In this document: piece by piece, positions 35,801 to 46,400 of the stretch
Position numbering within the stretch: position 1 is the stretch's first letter
How the letters are laid out: each line of letters opens with the position of its first letter
Assembly: GCA_017411605.1 (NCBI GenBank)
Contig: JAFQPR010000086.1
Span: 1-63,991, forward strand
DNA from: Clostridia bacterium
GTDB taxonomy: Bacteria; Bacillota; Clostridia; Oscillospirales; CAG-272
Reading direction: 5' to 3'
DNA: 63,991 nt
Made by a program: the position numbers and the translations under genes
Notes under the pieces: generated by a model
Told to the model about the DNA's origin: nothing
The model's input: only the letters and a program-made list of their open reading frames with translations
Database searches by the model: none

Positions 35801-37766
35801 CGAAGCTGCTACCTCTCCTGTGGGAAGCAATATCTTCCAGATGTACGGATGTTCATCTTCTTCGTCGGGACACACTCATACAATTGCGGAAAATACGGGA
35901 GATACAGCTCAGAACACGAATATAAATATCGGAACGGTTACCCGCTTCGGTAAGACCTACGACGGCTCGAATCTCACGTTTGAGGGTGACTGTCTCGTTG
36001 ATATGCCGTCGGGCGATGCTACCTGTAAGGTCAACGTTGACGGTATAACCTTCATTAAGTCCTTTACGGGCAGAGGCCACGTATTTGCAAGCAGCTATTA
36101 TAACGGCTCGCTTGACGTTAAGAACTGCAATTTCTTCTTCCCGAATGGCAAACAGCTTATTACGGGATACAACTCCGGTCTGTCCGACTATAACGGAGAC
36201 GGAAGCAAAAACGAAAAGGACGTTCAGAAGGCTGAGTCCGAAGGTGCTGTGGGATACAGAACCGCAGCGAAATGCGCTTTCGACGGCTGCTATATATTCT
36301 ATAAGACGAACAGCACGACCAGCGCTGAAAGCCTTGTCGGTAACGACTATACCTTGAAGAGCGTTATCTTCACGAACTGCGTAACCAACGCGAGAATAAA
36401 TCCCTCGAATACAGGTATGGCAGTAAGGATCGGTGACGGATGTCTTGTATATAACCCCTCGGCAACGAAGCTTGACGGAATAACAGGTTATAGCTACAAT
36501 CGCGATATGACCTTCGGTACGTATACCGATGCGGAAACTGTGACCGTAAGATACGTAACGGGCGTATCGATGATCAACAACAATAAAACGAACGTTACCT
36601 ACAGTTACGATGAGTTCACGTTTGCGCTTCCGGGCTCGAACGCGGCTGCGGACTTAGTTCTTCCTTTCTTCGCAATTAAGTTTGTCTCCGCCGATAATAC
36701 GCACACCGTAACCTACGTTGATGAAAACGGCAGCGAGCTTGCAAAGCAGACCTATGCGGACGGCGCAAAGATAATAGCTCCCGAGTTTGAACCTGCTTTG
36801 AGCGGTAACGTAGTCTCTCTTGTATTTGACGGCAAGTTTACCACGGAAGCTCCCGAGAGTGTTGAAGAGGATATAACTCTTACTCCTGTATACGTTACGG
36901 TAGCGAACGTAACGGGACTCAAGTCAAATCTCTCGCTTCACGCTGATTTCATTCTTAACCTTATGCTCCCCGCTGAGTATAAGAATTACGTTGTATCCAT
37001 AGTGAGCGGCGGCGAAGAGCTTGAGATTAAGGATACGGCGGTTGAAGGCGTAAGCTACGTAGTCGTATCGGTTCCCGTATTCGCAAAGGACGCGGGCAAG
37101 GACGTTGTCTTTGATATCGCGCTTTCCGAGAACGGACTCGATTATACCAAGACAGTAACCTACAGTGTTGTAGGCTACGCTGAAGAGCTTCTCGGCGGTG
37201 GGGATTACGTTTACACCGAGGAAGATGAAACTCTTCTTTGGTACGCAATGAATTATGCAAACGAAGCGGCTCTTTACTTTAACGGTGAAGAGGATGAAAA
37301 GCTTGCAGCTTTCCTTGATGCACATTCGTATATGACAGACGTCATACCGGAGCTTGAATATGAAAACGTTATTGAATCCACAGGACTTTCATCGGTATTC
37401 GGTATGGTAAATATGAAGCTCGACGAAACTCCGAAATTCGTATTCACCGTTAAGGCGGGCTTTGCAGGCACCGTAACGGTAACCACGAGCAAGGGCGACT
37501 ATACCTTCACTGTTGAAGCATCCGATGCTGATACAAAGCTCATAGTCGAAGGACTTAAGGCTTACGAGCTTGCAGAAACCTTAAATATTAAGGTAGCAGG
37601 CACGCTTGGTGAAGAGCAGATAGCGATTGAAAACGGTCAGATGAACCTTGCAACGTTTGCAAATTATCATAGCGTAAACGCGGAAACGAGCGAAGCGTCT
37701 GCGGCAGTATGTGATCTTTTGTATGCTCTTTACGGCTACGTTTCTTATTCCGTGAACTTCAAGTAA
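32829..37766 (+). CDS. Giant secreted beta-helix protein, paralog 1
   Basis: A 1645-residue secreted protein. A signal peptide with cleavage expected after residue 27 (VASA-D) is followed by a first region of beta-helix-like strands (about 40-390), a conserved YDPVGSREAPYVVVK linker (400), a LamG-like beta-sandwich (about 440-660, with GWNHLTVVVYSD), a short YKWFVGN segment (about 778), a second beta-helix-like region from FDLNGYEMK (about 940), and a C-terminal domain (about 1358-1645) with LKSNLSLHADFILNLMLP. It holds one EF-hand/dockerin-like loop, DYNGDGSKNEKD, near residue 1120. It is the most divergent of four tandem paralogs. AAGGAG precedes the start; an upstream frame from 32772 is leader. 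No anchor motif. Function unknown; surface adhesion or glycan binding is inference. Confidence 0.85.
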   Translation: MKKLSKVLILVLSLAVVLTTLVIVASADTGNVAKVGTKEYATIDEALEAVSAGGGEIVLLDDASMDNSVSIAKSVTINLAGNTLTACSDAFAVAPGGTLTVTGEGTVVADTNFVTTAVTDEKTQSVKIIGTDSGIDIVVSGVLVKAGSGTFNFKNLNVVDDVVTGNHGIFETVDKADAKLNFTAVEATLTEGVNNYSSIVRLLGTASVKTNYCTFTSNRVVFGFGAYDGKDVAIEADNSYFSSRTPAASGNKNHELGVIGTYATVSCQMIFNNSVIESSFRPICLNATSEAMVVLNNSAIRQNGITNGMIARTCSITVNSGSSLTSSAVLSTMQHENCEADGTYIILMPGARMNKGVYDTIFESGHTEGMRYGELVTLEDETTSLELSLIPENEKFTVIYDPVGSREAPYVVVKRTYETDAGGNTVETTPSGASIPENIYYQDFNDIPGGVIWDNGQNGPSYSAAFLPVKAFLGWNPNGIISGVHYADNGAIRLENDEPNASKNNTTLVFGDGKGYAHNEYQVFVAEADIAFDSPLGILASTMAICARGENNGGDYASTKLSFTTDGKATVGSTSADVSTTGWNHLTVVVYSDKGVTGTSCKGVAHYYFNGEYLGKSNAYNITGKNGNVAYLWGLRCDINASTSVIGSSVVFDNVRYATYTDYIGSEADDPIIYSENAGMPVNVGVPTNAITIGGRSFNSINEAIEAGKDLGVSPILKGSVSNQLVTVDGTVYTKGNSIGITEGSNSAMIKYYDDGQLKSYTFNAGYNDLYATYKWFVGNKNNKDELWDDSKYVETQVPLGYVPEYDGEALPVLTEHIGQKIFVTEHIGWSSDPFAETPENLNALSLSDAINLAGSSVKLFPVYTKKEVTGYSVIVLDENGNFKRGVNPPSNVYGSDWYRADKPQGIWLEYGETFVLMTSNITWVGSFQSPRAATGVDKVFSFDLNGYEMKIDGAKNSGGKSPNFFQAYKGETINFYSSVPGAKVIAQGTNEAATSPVGSNIFQMYGCSSSSSGHTHTIAENTGDTAQNTNINIGTVTRFGKTYDGSNLTFEGDCLVDMPSGDATCKVNVDGITFIKSFTGRGHVFASSYYNGSLDVKNCNFFFPNGKQLITGYNSGLSDYNGDGSKNEKDVQKAESEGAVGYRTAAKCAFDGCYIFYKTNSTTSAESLVGNDYTLKSVIFTNCVTNARINPSNTGMAVRIGDGCLVYNPSATKLDGITGYSYNRDMTFGTYTDAETVTVRYVTGVSMINNNKTNVTYSYDEFTFALPGSNAAADLVLPFFAIKFVSADNTHTVTYVDENGSELAKQTYADGAKIIAPEFEPALSGNVVSLVFDGKFTTEAPESVEEDITLTPVYVTVANVTGLKSNLSLHADFILNLMLPAEYKNYVVSIVSGGEELEIKDTAVEGVSYVVVSVPVFAKDAGKDVVFDIALSENGLDYTKTVTYSVVGYAEELLGGGDYVYTEEDETLLWYAMNYANEAALYFNGEEDEKLAAFLDAHSYMTDVIPELEYENVIESTGLSSVFGMVNMKLDETPKFVFTVKAGFAGTVTVTTSKGDYTFTVEASDADTKLIVEGLKAYELAETLNIKVAGTLGEEQIAIENGQMNLATFANYHSVNAETSEASAAVCDLLYALYGYVSYSVNFK

Positions 37767-37993
37767 TTTTGCAGGGCAAAATTGCAATGAATTGCCTATC
37801 GTCTTTTCTTAATGCGGTTTACCGCAATTTGTGACACATAGTGTCAATTCATGCCGATAGGCAATTCATTAAATGATACGAAAACATCAATTTATGGCGG
37901 CAGAGCCGTCAATTCATGAAATCTTTGATTTCAATTCATTTTTCTGATTTATTAGCAAATGCTTATAAATAAATTAAAAAGGAGAAATCCAAA
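37767..37993 (+). repeat. Hairpin array between paralogs 1 and 2
   Basis: A 227-bp spacer built of short palindromes spaced by CAATTCAT: AATTTTGC/GCAAAATT (37765-37783), a 14-bp perfect stem TGAATTGCCTATCG/CGATAGGCAATTCA (37788-37801 with 37855-37868) enclosing TGCGG/CCGCA and TGACAC/GTGTCA hairpins, then GCGGC/GCCGT and TGAAATC/GATTTCA (37917-37933). The last is followed by a T-rich stretch and could be a weak terminator. No convincing promoter is seen for gene 2. Confidence 0.75.
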
Positions 37994-40900
37994 ATGAAAA
38001 AGTACAGCAAAATCTTGGTTTTGATTCTGTCGCTTGCGATTATATGCACGGGACTTATACTCGCAGTCAGCGCAGAAGACGAAACCCCGACCTTCGATCT
38101 TGTATCGGCGATCCAAAGCGCAAAAGACGGCGATACGATCGTAATGACGGGTAATGCGGAAATAACCGCTTCCCACGGTGACCAATGGGGTGCGGTTGCC
38201 ATTAATAAGAACCTGACAATTGATCTCAACGGTTATACTATTACGACGTCGCATTCAAACCGCGCGTTCAACGTTCAGACCGTTGGAAAGCTCTTCACTA
38301 TCACTGGTAGCGGAACTATTAACGCCACCGCAGGTGATTTGTTTAAAACCGGTGGAAATAACACTGCCGGAATTCAGATGAACGTTATAGGCACAGGTAA
38401 AGGTATAACGATCAATCACAGCGCTGCCTCGAATGTTCTTGAAGCGGCTGGCGGAGCCTTCAGATTTGAGAACGTTACCGTAAATTCGTCTTCGACGACT
38501 GCGGTTTTCAATGCGTCTGCCGATGCATCTATGGCTTTCGATAATGTCACCGTTGATCATACCGGAACGTCGTATTTGATTCAATTTGCCAATGGAAGCG
38601 TCGACGTCAAAAACTCAACGATTAAAACAGCCACGGCGGCTGACGTTTTCTATACCGGTGGAACCGGCGCGATGTCCTTCGTAGGCGTAAACGTAACTAC
38701 GTCAAAACTGATTAATGGTCAAAAAGCTGTGTTCAACCCGGGAACCAAAGCTACCGTTAGCCTTGATTACTGCCGAGTTGAAACAAAAGGCCATTCTATC
38801 TTCGCGACTCCTACTGCCACTGAAAAAGTAGAGAATTACATCGTAGTTGATCACTCGTACCTTATGGCAGCATACGGTAACGGTGGTTTTACGTCATTGC
38901 TTTATAACAGTTATGGAAATCTTGGAAGTGACGTTGTTATCAGTAACTCCTTCGTTTCCTGGAACTCGAGAATCCTTGTAAAGCATAGTGTTAATAACAC
39001 TGCTTTGATATTCAAGAATACCGAGATTCTCTTTAACGGTAAGCAGGGTAACTTCTTCCGTTCCTTGAACGTTAAGCTTGAGGAAGGCTCCTGGATGCAC
39101 GGTAACCACAGCTACTATCCCACCGATACGACCTTCTATTCAAACTATGATAATAGCGGTCCGATGACGGTCGGAGATAATACCTCTGTTTACTTGCTTA
39201 TCTCCGAGGGCGCTCGCTTTGATGAAGCTACCTATAATAAACTCATCAAGCGCACCGGACTTTCTAAAGATCCCAAAACAGAAAAAGATTCATCCGGTAA
39301 CACGGTAACTGTTACAGATGAAAACGGAAATCCTGTTTACAATACTATTACTTTCTATAATGAAGGCTACGTAGCTTATCCCGATGGCTCATCGCCCACG
39401 TCCAGCACGACTTATAAGATGGTCTTTGATCCCATAGGCAATCCCGATGCTCCTTACGTAGTTGTTAAGGCGGATGCGGCTGATACTGTAGCAAACGTTC
39501 TTCATTTTAGCGATAATCCTCAGCTTATAACGAGCTATCACGAAACGGGTACCGCAAAAAATGTTTATTTTGACTCCAAGAATTTCTATAGCTTCACTTC
39601 TAACGGTAAGCTTAATTCCGATGGCAAAGCACCCAACTATATGTGGGGCATAAAGCACGGAAACGGTATTGCTGCGAAGGATCACGGCGTATTCGTATTT
39701 GAGTTTGATCTTGCAACCGATAGCGAGGTTGGCTTCACCGAAACTCTCGTAAATATTCACGCGAGAGATGACGCGGCAGGTAGTAATAACAAAGCAACCG
39801 TGGGCTCGCTCTTCAAAATCAAGAAGGACGGTACTGTTTATAAGACCGCATGGACTCTTAATGAAGAAACGGGCGAGTATGCTGACGTTGAGACCAAGAC
39901 CGACGTTAAGCTTTCTCTCAACTCTTGGAACCACGTAACTATCGTAGTTGATACGTCGGTAGAGGGAGGCGTTGCTTACGCTTATGTAAATGGTGTTCTT
40001 GTAAATACTCACGTAGCCTACGAGGAAGAGGCATATCTCTTCGGTCCGAGATTCAATCCCACTAACGCGGGCGCTAAAGATACAGGCTCTAACTTCATCG
40101 TAGATAATATTATGATAAGAACGGGTGAGGACGCTGTTACAGATAACGGTCTCAGCTATCTCGTTAACGGTGGCAAGACCTGGAACTCGAACTATGTATA
40201 CAGCAATGCTGCCACCGTAGGTGGCGTTAATATCAAGCCCGACGTTGAAAGCATTCTTACTCTTCAGAATGAGCTCGGCGTAGTAGCTAAGCTTAATAAG
40301 GACATTATTGAGCCTCAGACGGTAGTAACAGAGGGTACTATCTTCGCAAACGGACATACTATCAACGTAGCTGACGGCTCTGTTGCTTACGCTGTCGAAA
40401 ACGGTGCAGACGGCTCCGATTACGGATACTACGTATTCGACGATGCATTTGCAGAGCTTGTTGCAAAGTATCAGTTCTATACGTCTCTTAATACCGATGC
40501 TGAGTCCCTCGCAGATCCCAACAACTGGACTGCGGTAGGAGAGACCGACATTAATACGCCTCTTTCGACTCTTTATGCGGGCGCAGCTCTTCCTATCATC
40601 GGTAAGTATTCCGATACGGGTTATCTTACTTCTGCTCATATAGGCTGGGCAACTACTCCCGACGCGAGCGAGCCCAGAACCTCTCCCGCAACCGAGGATG
40701 AGGCAAAATCGGGCGAAGTAATCAAGCTTTATCCCGTTTTGAATTATAAAAAGGCATATAGCATCGTTATTCTCGATGCAAACGGCAACTTCAACAGAGG
40801 CTTTACAGGCAATGTGTTCTGGGGATCGGGTCTCAGAAAGTTTGAGATGAAGTACGGTGAGACTCTCGTGCTTAACGCAAACGTAACCTCTCAGGCAAGC

Positions 40901-43057
40901 ATAGCTCAGGTATTTGGTAACTCAGCGGATCCCTCAAATGCAAACTGCTTCAAGACTGCTGCGGGCGCAACAGAAGAGAAGTATAACGGCTTTGACTTCA
41001 ACGGCTTTACCTGGACGGTAGATACAAACTATCAGCAGAACGGAGCAAAGGGTAAGGCAACCTCCTTTGCGGTTTATCCCGGTGAGACCTTGAATATCTA
41101 TTCATCCCGTCCCGGCGGCGCATACGTAGCTTACGGTAACGCAACGGATACGAAAGGCGCGTTCACTGCATCGGGCGGTGTATTCCTTGGCTTCAGCGGA
41201 AACTCCGGTGCTGAGGATACGATAGCGGCTAACGCAAACGGCGAGGTTACTCAGAACAATGCAAAAGCTAACGTTGGTACTGTAACGATGGGCGGTAAGA
41301 CCATCCCCGGCTCTAACCTTTCTATCTACACCGCGGTTATTGCCGATATCTTTAGCGGCGATAATACATGCGAAGTAAACTTTGACGGTGTTACTGCAGT
41401 TAAGAACTCCCCGGATTACAGCGGAATGTTCATCATAAGAAAGTACTTCGGTAAGCTTAATATTACGAATGCGACTATTATCAACGCGTTAAACGATAGC
41501 GTATTCCACGGTCACGAGCAGGGCTACGTTGCGGCAACAGAAACTACTCCCGCAGAGAGAGCTCTCGCTGACGTAACCGTTGATAACTGCCTCATTCTTA
41601 CTCACGCAAACGGCGGTGACGTTATCAATAAGGATTATTCCTTCAATACCATCAAGTTCACTAACTGTGTAACGAACGGTAAGCTTATTAAGGATGACTT
41701 TGGTGCTCTTGTTCTCGGCGAGGGTAACAAAGCGACCGAGATGAGCGGTGATGCTCTTGCAGAAGGCGTAGTTCGCGCTAAGTGGAACAATGCAATGCCT
41801 CTTTCGGCTGACGTTTCTGCTCCTTACTTCACGCTCGTTGACCAGACCTTCACTTCTGCGGATAAGGACTATAACGATCTTACTTACGTATTCTCTGTTG
41901 GCGCATACGAGGGTGAGGACGGTATTGCTCTTCCTATTCTCGGCTATACAACCGTTGCAGCAGAGGATGCGCTTGACGTAACCTATACCGACGTTGGAAC
42001 GGGTAAAACGGTTACCGAATATTACGCAAAGGGCGCGAACGTCGTTCTTGCAAAACCCGAGAATTATGAGGGTACTCTTCTTACCGTAACCTACAAGGAT
42101 ACCTGGACGGTTAACGGCGCAGAAGGCTCAGTACTTCCCACTAACATTCAGGAGAATGTAACTATTCTTTCCGAATGTGACGTTGTAAATAAGATTGAAG
42201 GCCTTAAGGCTAACCTTTCTCTCTACTCCGACTTTGTAATCAACGTATATATCCCCGCAGATTACGCGCAGTACATCACAAGCGTTAACGGCGCAGCTCT
42301 TGCAGGCGAAACCGTAACTATCGGTGAAAATAACTATTACAAGGTAACCGCATCTAAGGTTGCTAAGGAAGCATCCGATGCAGCAGTATTCGAGATCGCG
42401 CTCGCAGAGGGCGGCTACGTTGCAGCGAAGACTGTAAGCATAAGCATTACCGATTACGCTTCTACTATCCTTGCAGGTGAGTTCACCGATGCGGATAAGA
42501 TACTTATGTATAATATGCTTAGCTTCGTAGGCGCGGCATCCGAGCACTTCGAGGGCAAAGAGGACGCTGCTATCGCAGCTCTCCTTGAAACCTACGCCGC
42601 TTGGAACAAGGTATCCGTAGATAAGTCCTATAGCAATGCTCTTGCTGATACGGGACTTGGCGATGTATTCGCATCTGCAGGTATCGTACTTGGCGATGCT
42701 CCCGCATTCACTCTCGTTCCTAACGGAAACTTCGCCGGAACCGTAACCGTAACCTACGGCGACGGCAACGTAAGAAACTATACTGTCAATGCAGGCTCTG
42801 TTGAGGCAATCAAGATCGAAGGAATGAAGATCTTCAACTTTGGTGTAAACGTAAGTATCACCGCAGTTGGAACGGTTGCAGGCGTTGAGCAGACCGTATC
42901 GGGAACACTCAACCTTGATACTTATGCTAAGTACCAGACTGCAAACGCAGAAGCAAGCGTTGTAGCAGTAGTCGAAGCGCTTTACAACTACGTAAAGATA
43001 GCAGAGCAGTACAAGGCTGGCACTCTCGTGCTTCCCGAGGAAGCTCCCGCGGAATAA
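37994..43057 (+). CDS. Giant secreted beta-helix protein, paralog 2
   Basis: A 1687-residue paralog. Signal peptide to residue 27 (AVSA-ED), first beta-helix-like region (about 35-330) rich in NxT/LT strands such as TIDLNGYTITTS and VTVDHTG, FDPIGNPDAPYVVVK linker (477), LamG-like region (about 570-715) with VFEFDLATDSEVGF and SWNHVTIVVD, a KYQFYTSLNTD segment (824), a second beta-helix-like region from FDFNGFTW (about 1000), and the C-terminal domain (1401-1687) with LKANLSLYSDFVINVYIP, FAGTVTVTYGDGNVR and VLPEEAPAE at the end. AAAAGGAGAAATCC precedes the start. Closest to paralog 3 at the C terminus. No LPXTG or SLH. Confidence 0.87.
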   Translation: MKKYSKILVLILSLAIICTGLILAVSAEDETPTFDLVSAIQSAKDGDTIVMTGNAEITASHGDQWGAVAINKNLTIDLNGYTITTSHSNRAFNVQTVGKLFTITGSGTINATAGDLFKTGGNNTAGIQMNVIGTGKGITINHSAASNVLEAAGGAFRFENVTVNSSSTTAVFNASADASMAFDNVTVDHTGTSYLIQFANGSVDVKNSTIKTATAADVFYTGGTGAMSFVGVNVTTSKLINGQKAVFNPGTKATVSLDYCRVETKGHSIFATPTATEKVENYIVVDHSYLMAAYGNGGFTSLLYNSYGNLGSDVVISNSFVSWNSRILVKHSVNNTALIFKNTEILFNGKQGNFFRSLNVKLEEGSWMHGNHSYYPTDTTFYSNYDNSGPMTVGDNTSVYLLISEGARFDEATYNKLIKRTGLSKDPKTEKDSSGNTVTVTDENGNPVYNTITFYNEGYVAYPDGSSPTSSTTYKMVFDPIGNPDAPYVVVKADAADTVANVLHFSDNPQLITSYHETGTAKNVYFDSKNFYSFTSNGKLNSDGKAPNYMWGIKHGNGIAAKDHGVFVFEFDLATDSEVGFTETLVNIHARDDAAGSNNKATVGSLFKIKKDGTVYKTAWTLNEETGEYADVETKTDVKLSLNSWNHVTIVVDTSVEGGVAYAYVNGVLVNTHVAYEEEAYLFGPRFNPTNAGAKDTGSNFIVDNIMIRTGEDAVTDNGLSYLVNGGKTWNSNYVYSNAATVGGVNIKPDVESILTLQNELGVVAKLNKDIIEPQTVVTEGTIFANGHTINVADGSVAYAVENGADGSDYGYYVFDDAFAELVAKYQFYTSLNTDAESLADPNNWTAVGETDINTPLSTLYAGAALPIIGKYSDTGYLTSAHIGWATTPDASEPRTSPATEDEAKSGEVIKLYPVLNYKKAYSIVILDANGNFNRGFTGNVFWGSGLRKFEMKYGETLVLNANVTSQASIAQVFGNSADPSNANCFKTAAGATEEKYNGFDFNGFTWTVDTNYQQNGAKGKATSFAVYPGETLNIYSSRPGGAYVAYGNATDTKGAFTASGGVFLGFSGNSGAEDTIAANANGEVTQNNAKANVGTVTMGGKTIPGSNLSIYTAVIADIFSGDNTCEVNFDGVTAVKNSPDYSGMFIIRKYFGKLNITNATIINALNDSVFHGHEQGYVAATETTPAERALADVTVDNCLILTHANGGDVINKDYSFNTIKFTNCVTNGKLIKDDFGALVLGEGNKATEMSGDALAEGVVRAKWNNAMPLSADVSAPYFTLVDQTFTSADKDYNDLTYVFSVGAYEGEDGIALPILGYTTVAAEDALDVTYTDVGTGKTVTEYYAKGANVVLAKPENYEGTLLTVTYKDTWTVNGAEGSVLPTNIQENVTILSECDVVNKIEGLKANLSLYSDFVINVYIPADYAQYITSVNGAALAGETVTIGENNYYKVTASKVAKEASDAAVFEIALAEGGYVAAKTVSISITDYASTILAGEFTDADKILMYNMLSFVGAASEHFEGKEDAAIAALLETYAAWNKVSVDKSYSNALADTGLGDVFASAGIVLGDAPAFTLVPNGNFAGTVTVTYGDGNVRNYTVNAGSVEAIKIEGMKIFNFGVNVSITAVGTVAGVEQTVSGTLNLDTYAKYQTANAEASVVAVVEALYNYVKIAEQYKAGTLVLPEEAPAE

Positions 43058-43464
43058 AAAACGTTCACGCAGTGAACATATCTTGCTCGCAAGCGAGCAT
43101 ATCGCGTCACTGTACGGTGATATATCGCATTTGCGAAGCAAATATATCGCTCTCGCTTAGCGAGACTCTTTCAGCCCGACTAGCTGAAGGAAAAAAGTTA
43201 CCTCGGCTTGACTATCCGAAGTAACTTAACCGTTTGACTGCAAACAATAATTAGCAAAATCCTTCATTTAATATATATTACGCGCGGTAGAAGGGAACTG
43301 ACTACTCCCTTTTACCGTCAGCGTAGTGTATATGTTTTTTCAACTTTTGGAAAACCGTATTTGGATTAAACCGTAAACTCTCATTGTTTAATCCAAACAC
43401 TGTCTTTCAAAGCAAGACAAGACTATTAATCAAAGCTACAAAAAAATAAAAAGGAGAAACGCAA
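43058..43464 (+). repeat. Hairpin array between paralogs 2 and 3
   Basis: A 407-bp spacer. Its first part is an array of palindromes spaced by ATATCG: GTTCAC-GCA-GTGAAC (43063-43077), TGCTCGC/GCGAGCA, ATTTGC/GCAAAT, TCTCGC-TTA-GCGAGA (43151-43165), and TTCAGC/GCTGAA (43170-43188). Then come three larger hairpins: 43195-43227, CGGTA-AAGGGA with TCCCTT-TACCG (43285-43317), and a 12-bp perfect inverted repeat TTTGGATTAAAC/GTTTAATCCAAA (43360-43397). No clear promoter was found. The start of the array resembles that after paralog 3. Confidence 0.75.
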
Positions 43465-46400
43465 ATGAAAAAACTCAGCAAAATCCTATGTTTGGTTTTA
43501 GCTGTTGCTCTCATCTGCACAGGACTTATTCTCGCGGTCAGCGCAGATGATTCTATCGAATATACGTTCGATCTTGCTACTGCAATTACAGAAGCGGTCG
43601 CGGATGAAAACGGTATGACAACAGTAAAGCTGACAGGTAACGCACAGGTCACAGAACCCTATGCGATTACCAAAGACGTAACTATCGATCTTAACGGCTA
43701 TACGCTGGATTCCACAGCGCATGAAGCATTCACCGTTAATGACTCGGTTAATTTCTCCATCGTTGGTGACGGTAACATTACTCTTGCGAGTATGCTTATC
43801 CAGTCAACGACTACGGAAGCGACCCCAAATGTAACTGTAAAGGGCTCGTTTGGCGGTATCAATATTACCCATACCGCAGCTCAGTCTAAATCTATCCTTC
43901 AGGCAGTCGCAGGTACCTATACCTTTGTAAACTGCGACGTTGCGGCAGTATGTGACACCGCGAGCTCCGCGGTATTTGCTATGACGGGTTCTCCCACCGC
44001 AACCTTTAACTTTATTGATGTAGATATAAACGTTACGGGCGCGGTAACAAGCAGCACCTCTTGCGAGGCTGTAATTTCCGCAACGGGCGCAGGTCACGTT
44101 AATATCACGTCCTCGACTATTATGACGGACGGTGTAGGCGTAAGAGTAAACGGTTCTTCCGCAACCGATGAGTTTTTAGTAATTAAAGACTCCTATCTCT
44201 GCGCAAGAAACGGTACTTCTAGCTTTGAGAACGCAGCTATTGGTATGTACGGAGTTATTCAAGGTGTTATCAAGATTGAGAATTCAACTGTTGAATCCTC
44301 ATATAGAGTCATAGCTATTAATCTTGAAAACCAGTCTCCCAATGCGGAGGTTGATGAGAACGGTGTAATTTCCACGACCACGGGCGGTAGAGTCCTCGTT
44401 TACGACTCTATTCTTTACCATAACGGTTTAAGACTCGGTCAGATAGCGAGAGCTGTTCCTACCTTCCTCTACGGAAACTCAAAGATCCTCATTGCTCATT
44501 CTAACGCAACAAGTGTTACGAGTATAGTAAACTTTGATACCGACGCGGCAGATTACGCAAAAACTAACAAATACGTAAACATTTATATGGCAGAGGGAAC
44601 GAGAGTTGCAAGAGAGAGCTTAACTACTAAAACAACTCAGGGTGTTAAATTCCCCGACGGCTCCTCTCCCGTAACGAGCGAGACGTATAAGTTCGTTTAC
44701 GATCCCGTAGGCGATCCCGATGCTCCCTACGTAGTTGCGAAGATAGACGATACTAGAGCGGACGCGTATTCCGACGCTGCAATTCATTGGTTTGCAAGCG
44801 GTAATGCGATGTACTCTGCTACAGCAGACCGTGAGGTAGTTTTTCAGAATGATGCAAGGGTTTCCGGCACTATAGCTTCCGATTTTGACATATTCCCGAC
44901 AAACAATCTCAGATGGAACAAGAGCGGTATCTATTCTATCAAGAATTACGACGGCAACCTAATGTTCGGTTATGAAACCTACGTAAAAGAAGGTAAATCT
45001 CCCGTTCTTAACTTTGGTAACCGTACTTACGTTTCCACTGCTGATTATGCTGTCTCGGGTGTTATGGTATTCGAGCTTGATCTCGCTACCAACTCCAATA
45101 TGGGCTTCCCCGCGATGTCATATAAGCTTGCAGCGAGAAAAACTAATACTAATAGTGGTGACTATTCAGGCGCGTCCACTATTTCTATCGCGAATAACGG
45201 CGCTCTCACCTTCAATTCCGCAACTGTACATAATCAGGTAAGCCTTAGCACCGAGTCGTGGAACAGAATATCTATTGTTGTTGACGTAGCTAATAGAACT
45301 GCGGAGTATTTCGTTAACGGTGTTCACGCTGCAACGGCAACCGATCCTTATGATGCGAATGCTTTCATTTACGGTATGCGTTTTGACGTTACCGCTAATC
45401 AGAATCCCGGTTATGGCTTCGTAGTTGATAATGCATTAATGGCAGTTTACTCCGCACCCAAGACAAAGACGGTTGACGGTGAAACTGTAAATTATGCTGC
45501 AGCCGATTATCTTTCTGCTATGGCGCTCAACGACGAGATAGTAAAGCGCAATATAACTGTTGGAGCGCAGGCTTATTCCGATCTTGCATCCGCTATGGTT
45601 GCTGCTGAGGCTCTCGGTACGGTTCCTCAGGTAAATGCCGATATCTCCGGTCAGACCGTAAAGGTAAACGGCTTCGTTTCCGCAAACGGACACACGATTG
45701 ATACGACCGACGGTTCTTACGGCGCGAACGTCGTATATGATGCAAACGGAAACGCGGTTTCTTATGAATTTAACATTACATACGATGCCGAAGTAACATA
45801 TAAGTGGTACGAAGGTGAGCTCGGTAATGCTGAGCAGCTCGCAGATCCCAATAACTATTTCGAAACTATTGTTGCGTTCGGTGATGTTCCTACCTATAAC
45901 GGAACTGTTGTTGGCGATATAGTTGATGAAGCAAACGGAAAGTATAACCCGATTGCTGGATGGTCGGAGAGCGCAGCAGCAACCGTTCCCGATGATTTAA
46001 CTGCGGTCAACACCGAGCTTCTCGAATCTCTCGGCGACGATCTCACCGTAACTCTTTATCCCGTTTATTCGGAGGATAAGACTCTTACCGTATCTGTTAA
46101 GGATAATGCAACCGGAAAGTATGTTTATATTACAGATACAACATCTCTCGACTCTTCCGTTTGGTCTAACTTCAAGGCTAATACCACCTTCAAGCTCTAC
46201 CGTGACTTCGATGTAAGCACTTCCAGCGGCTTCACCGCAAGTGAAAACGGTGCTACATATAACCTTGACTTTAACGGTCATACCATTTATTCCAAGGTCA
46301 AGAATACTTATATGTTTGTTAAAAACGGTGCAATTCTTAATATTTACTCTTCCGTACCCGGCGGTATGTTCTACGCTTTAGAGAACGTAGAGGGCGGTGA

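Noticed and set aside
37765-37993. CRISPR array
   Set aside because: The repeated palindromes are 12-28 bp, irregularly spaced and joined by a short CAATTCAT motif; there are no constant repeats with unique spacers, and no cas genes are nearby.
39389-40639. 416-codon minus-strand ORF inside giant paralog 2
   Set aside because: Antisense shadow of a well-supported secreted protein; rich in repeated Arg/Ser/Ile phrases and with no ribosome-binding site. Similar long shadows occur in the other paralogs.
43465-43545. Lipoprotein signal in giant paralog 3
   Set aside because: Cysteines at residues 9 and 18 are inside the hydrophobic core, and no lipobox with small residues before Cys is present. 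The AVSA-DD cleavage site matches the other paralogs.
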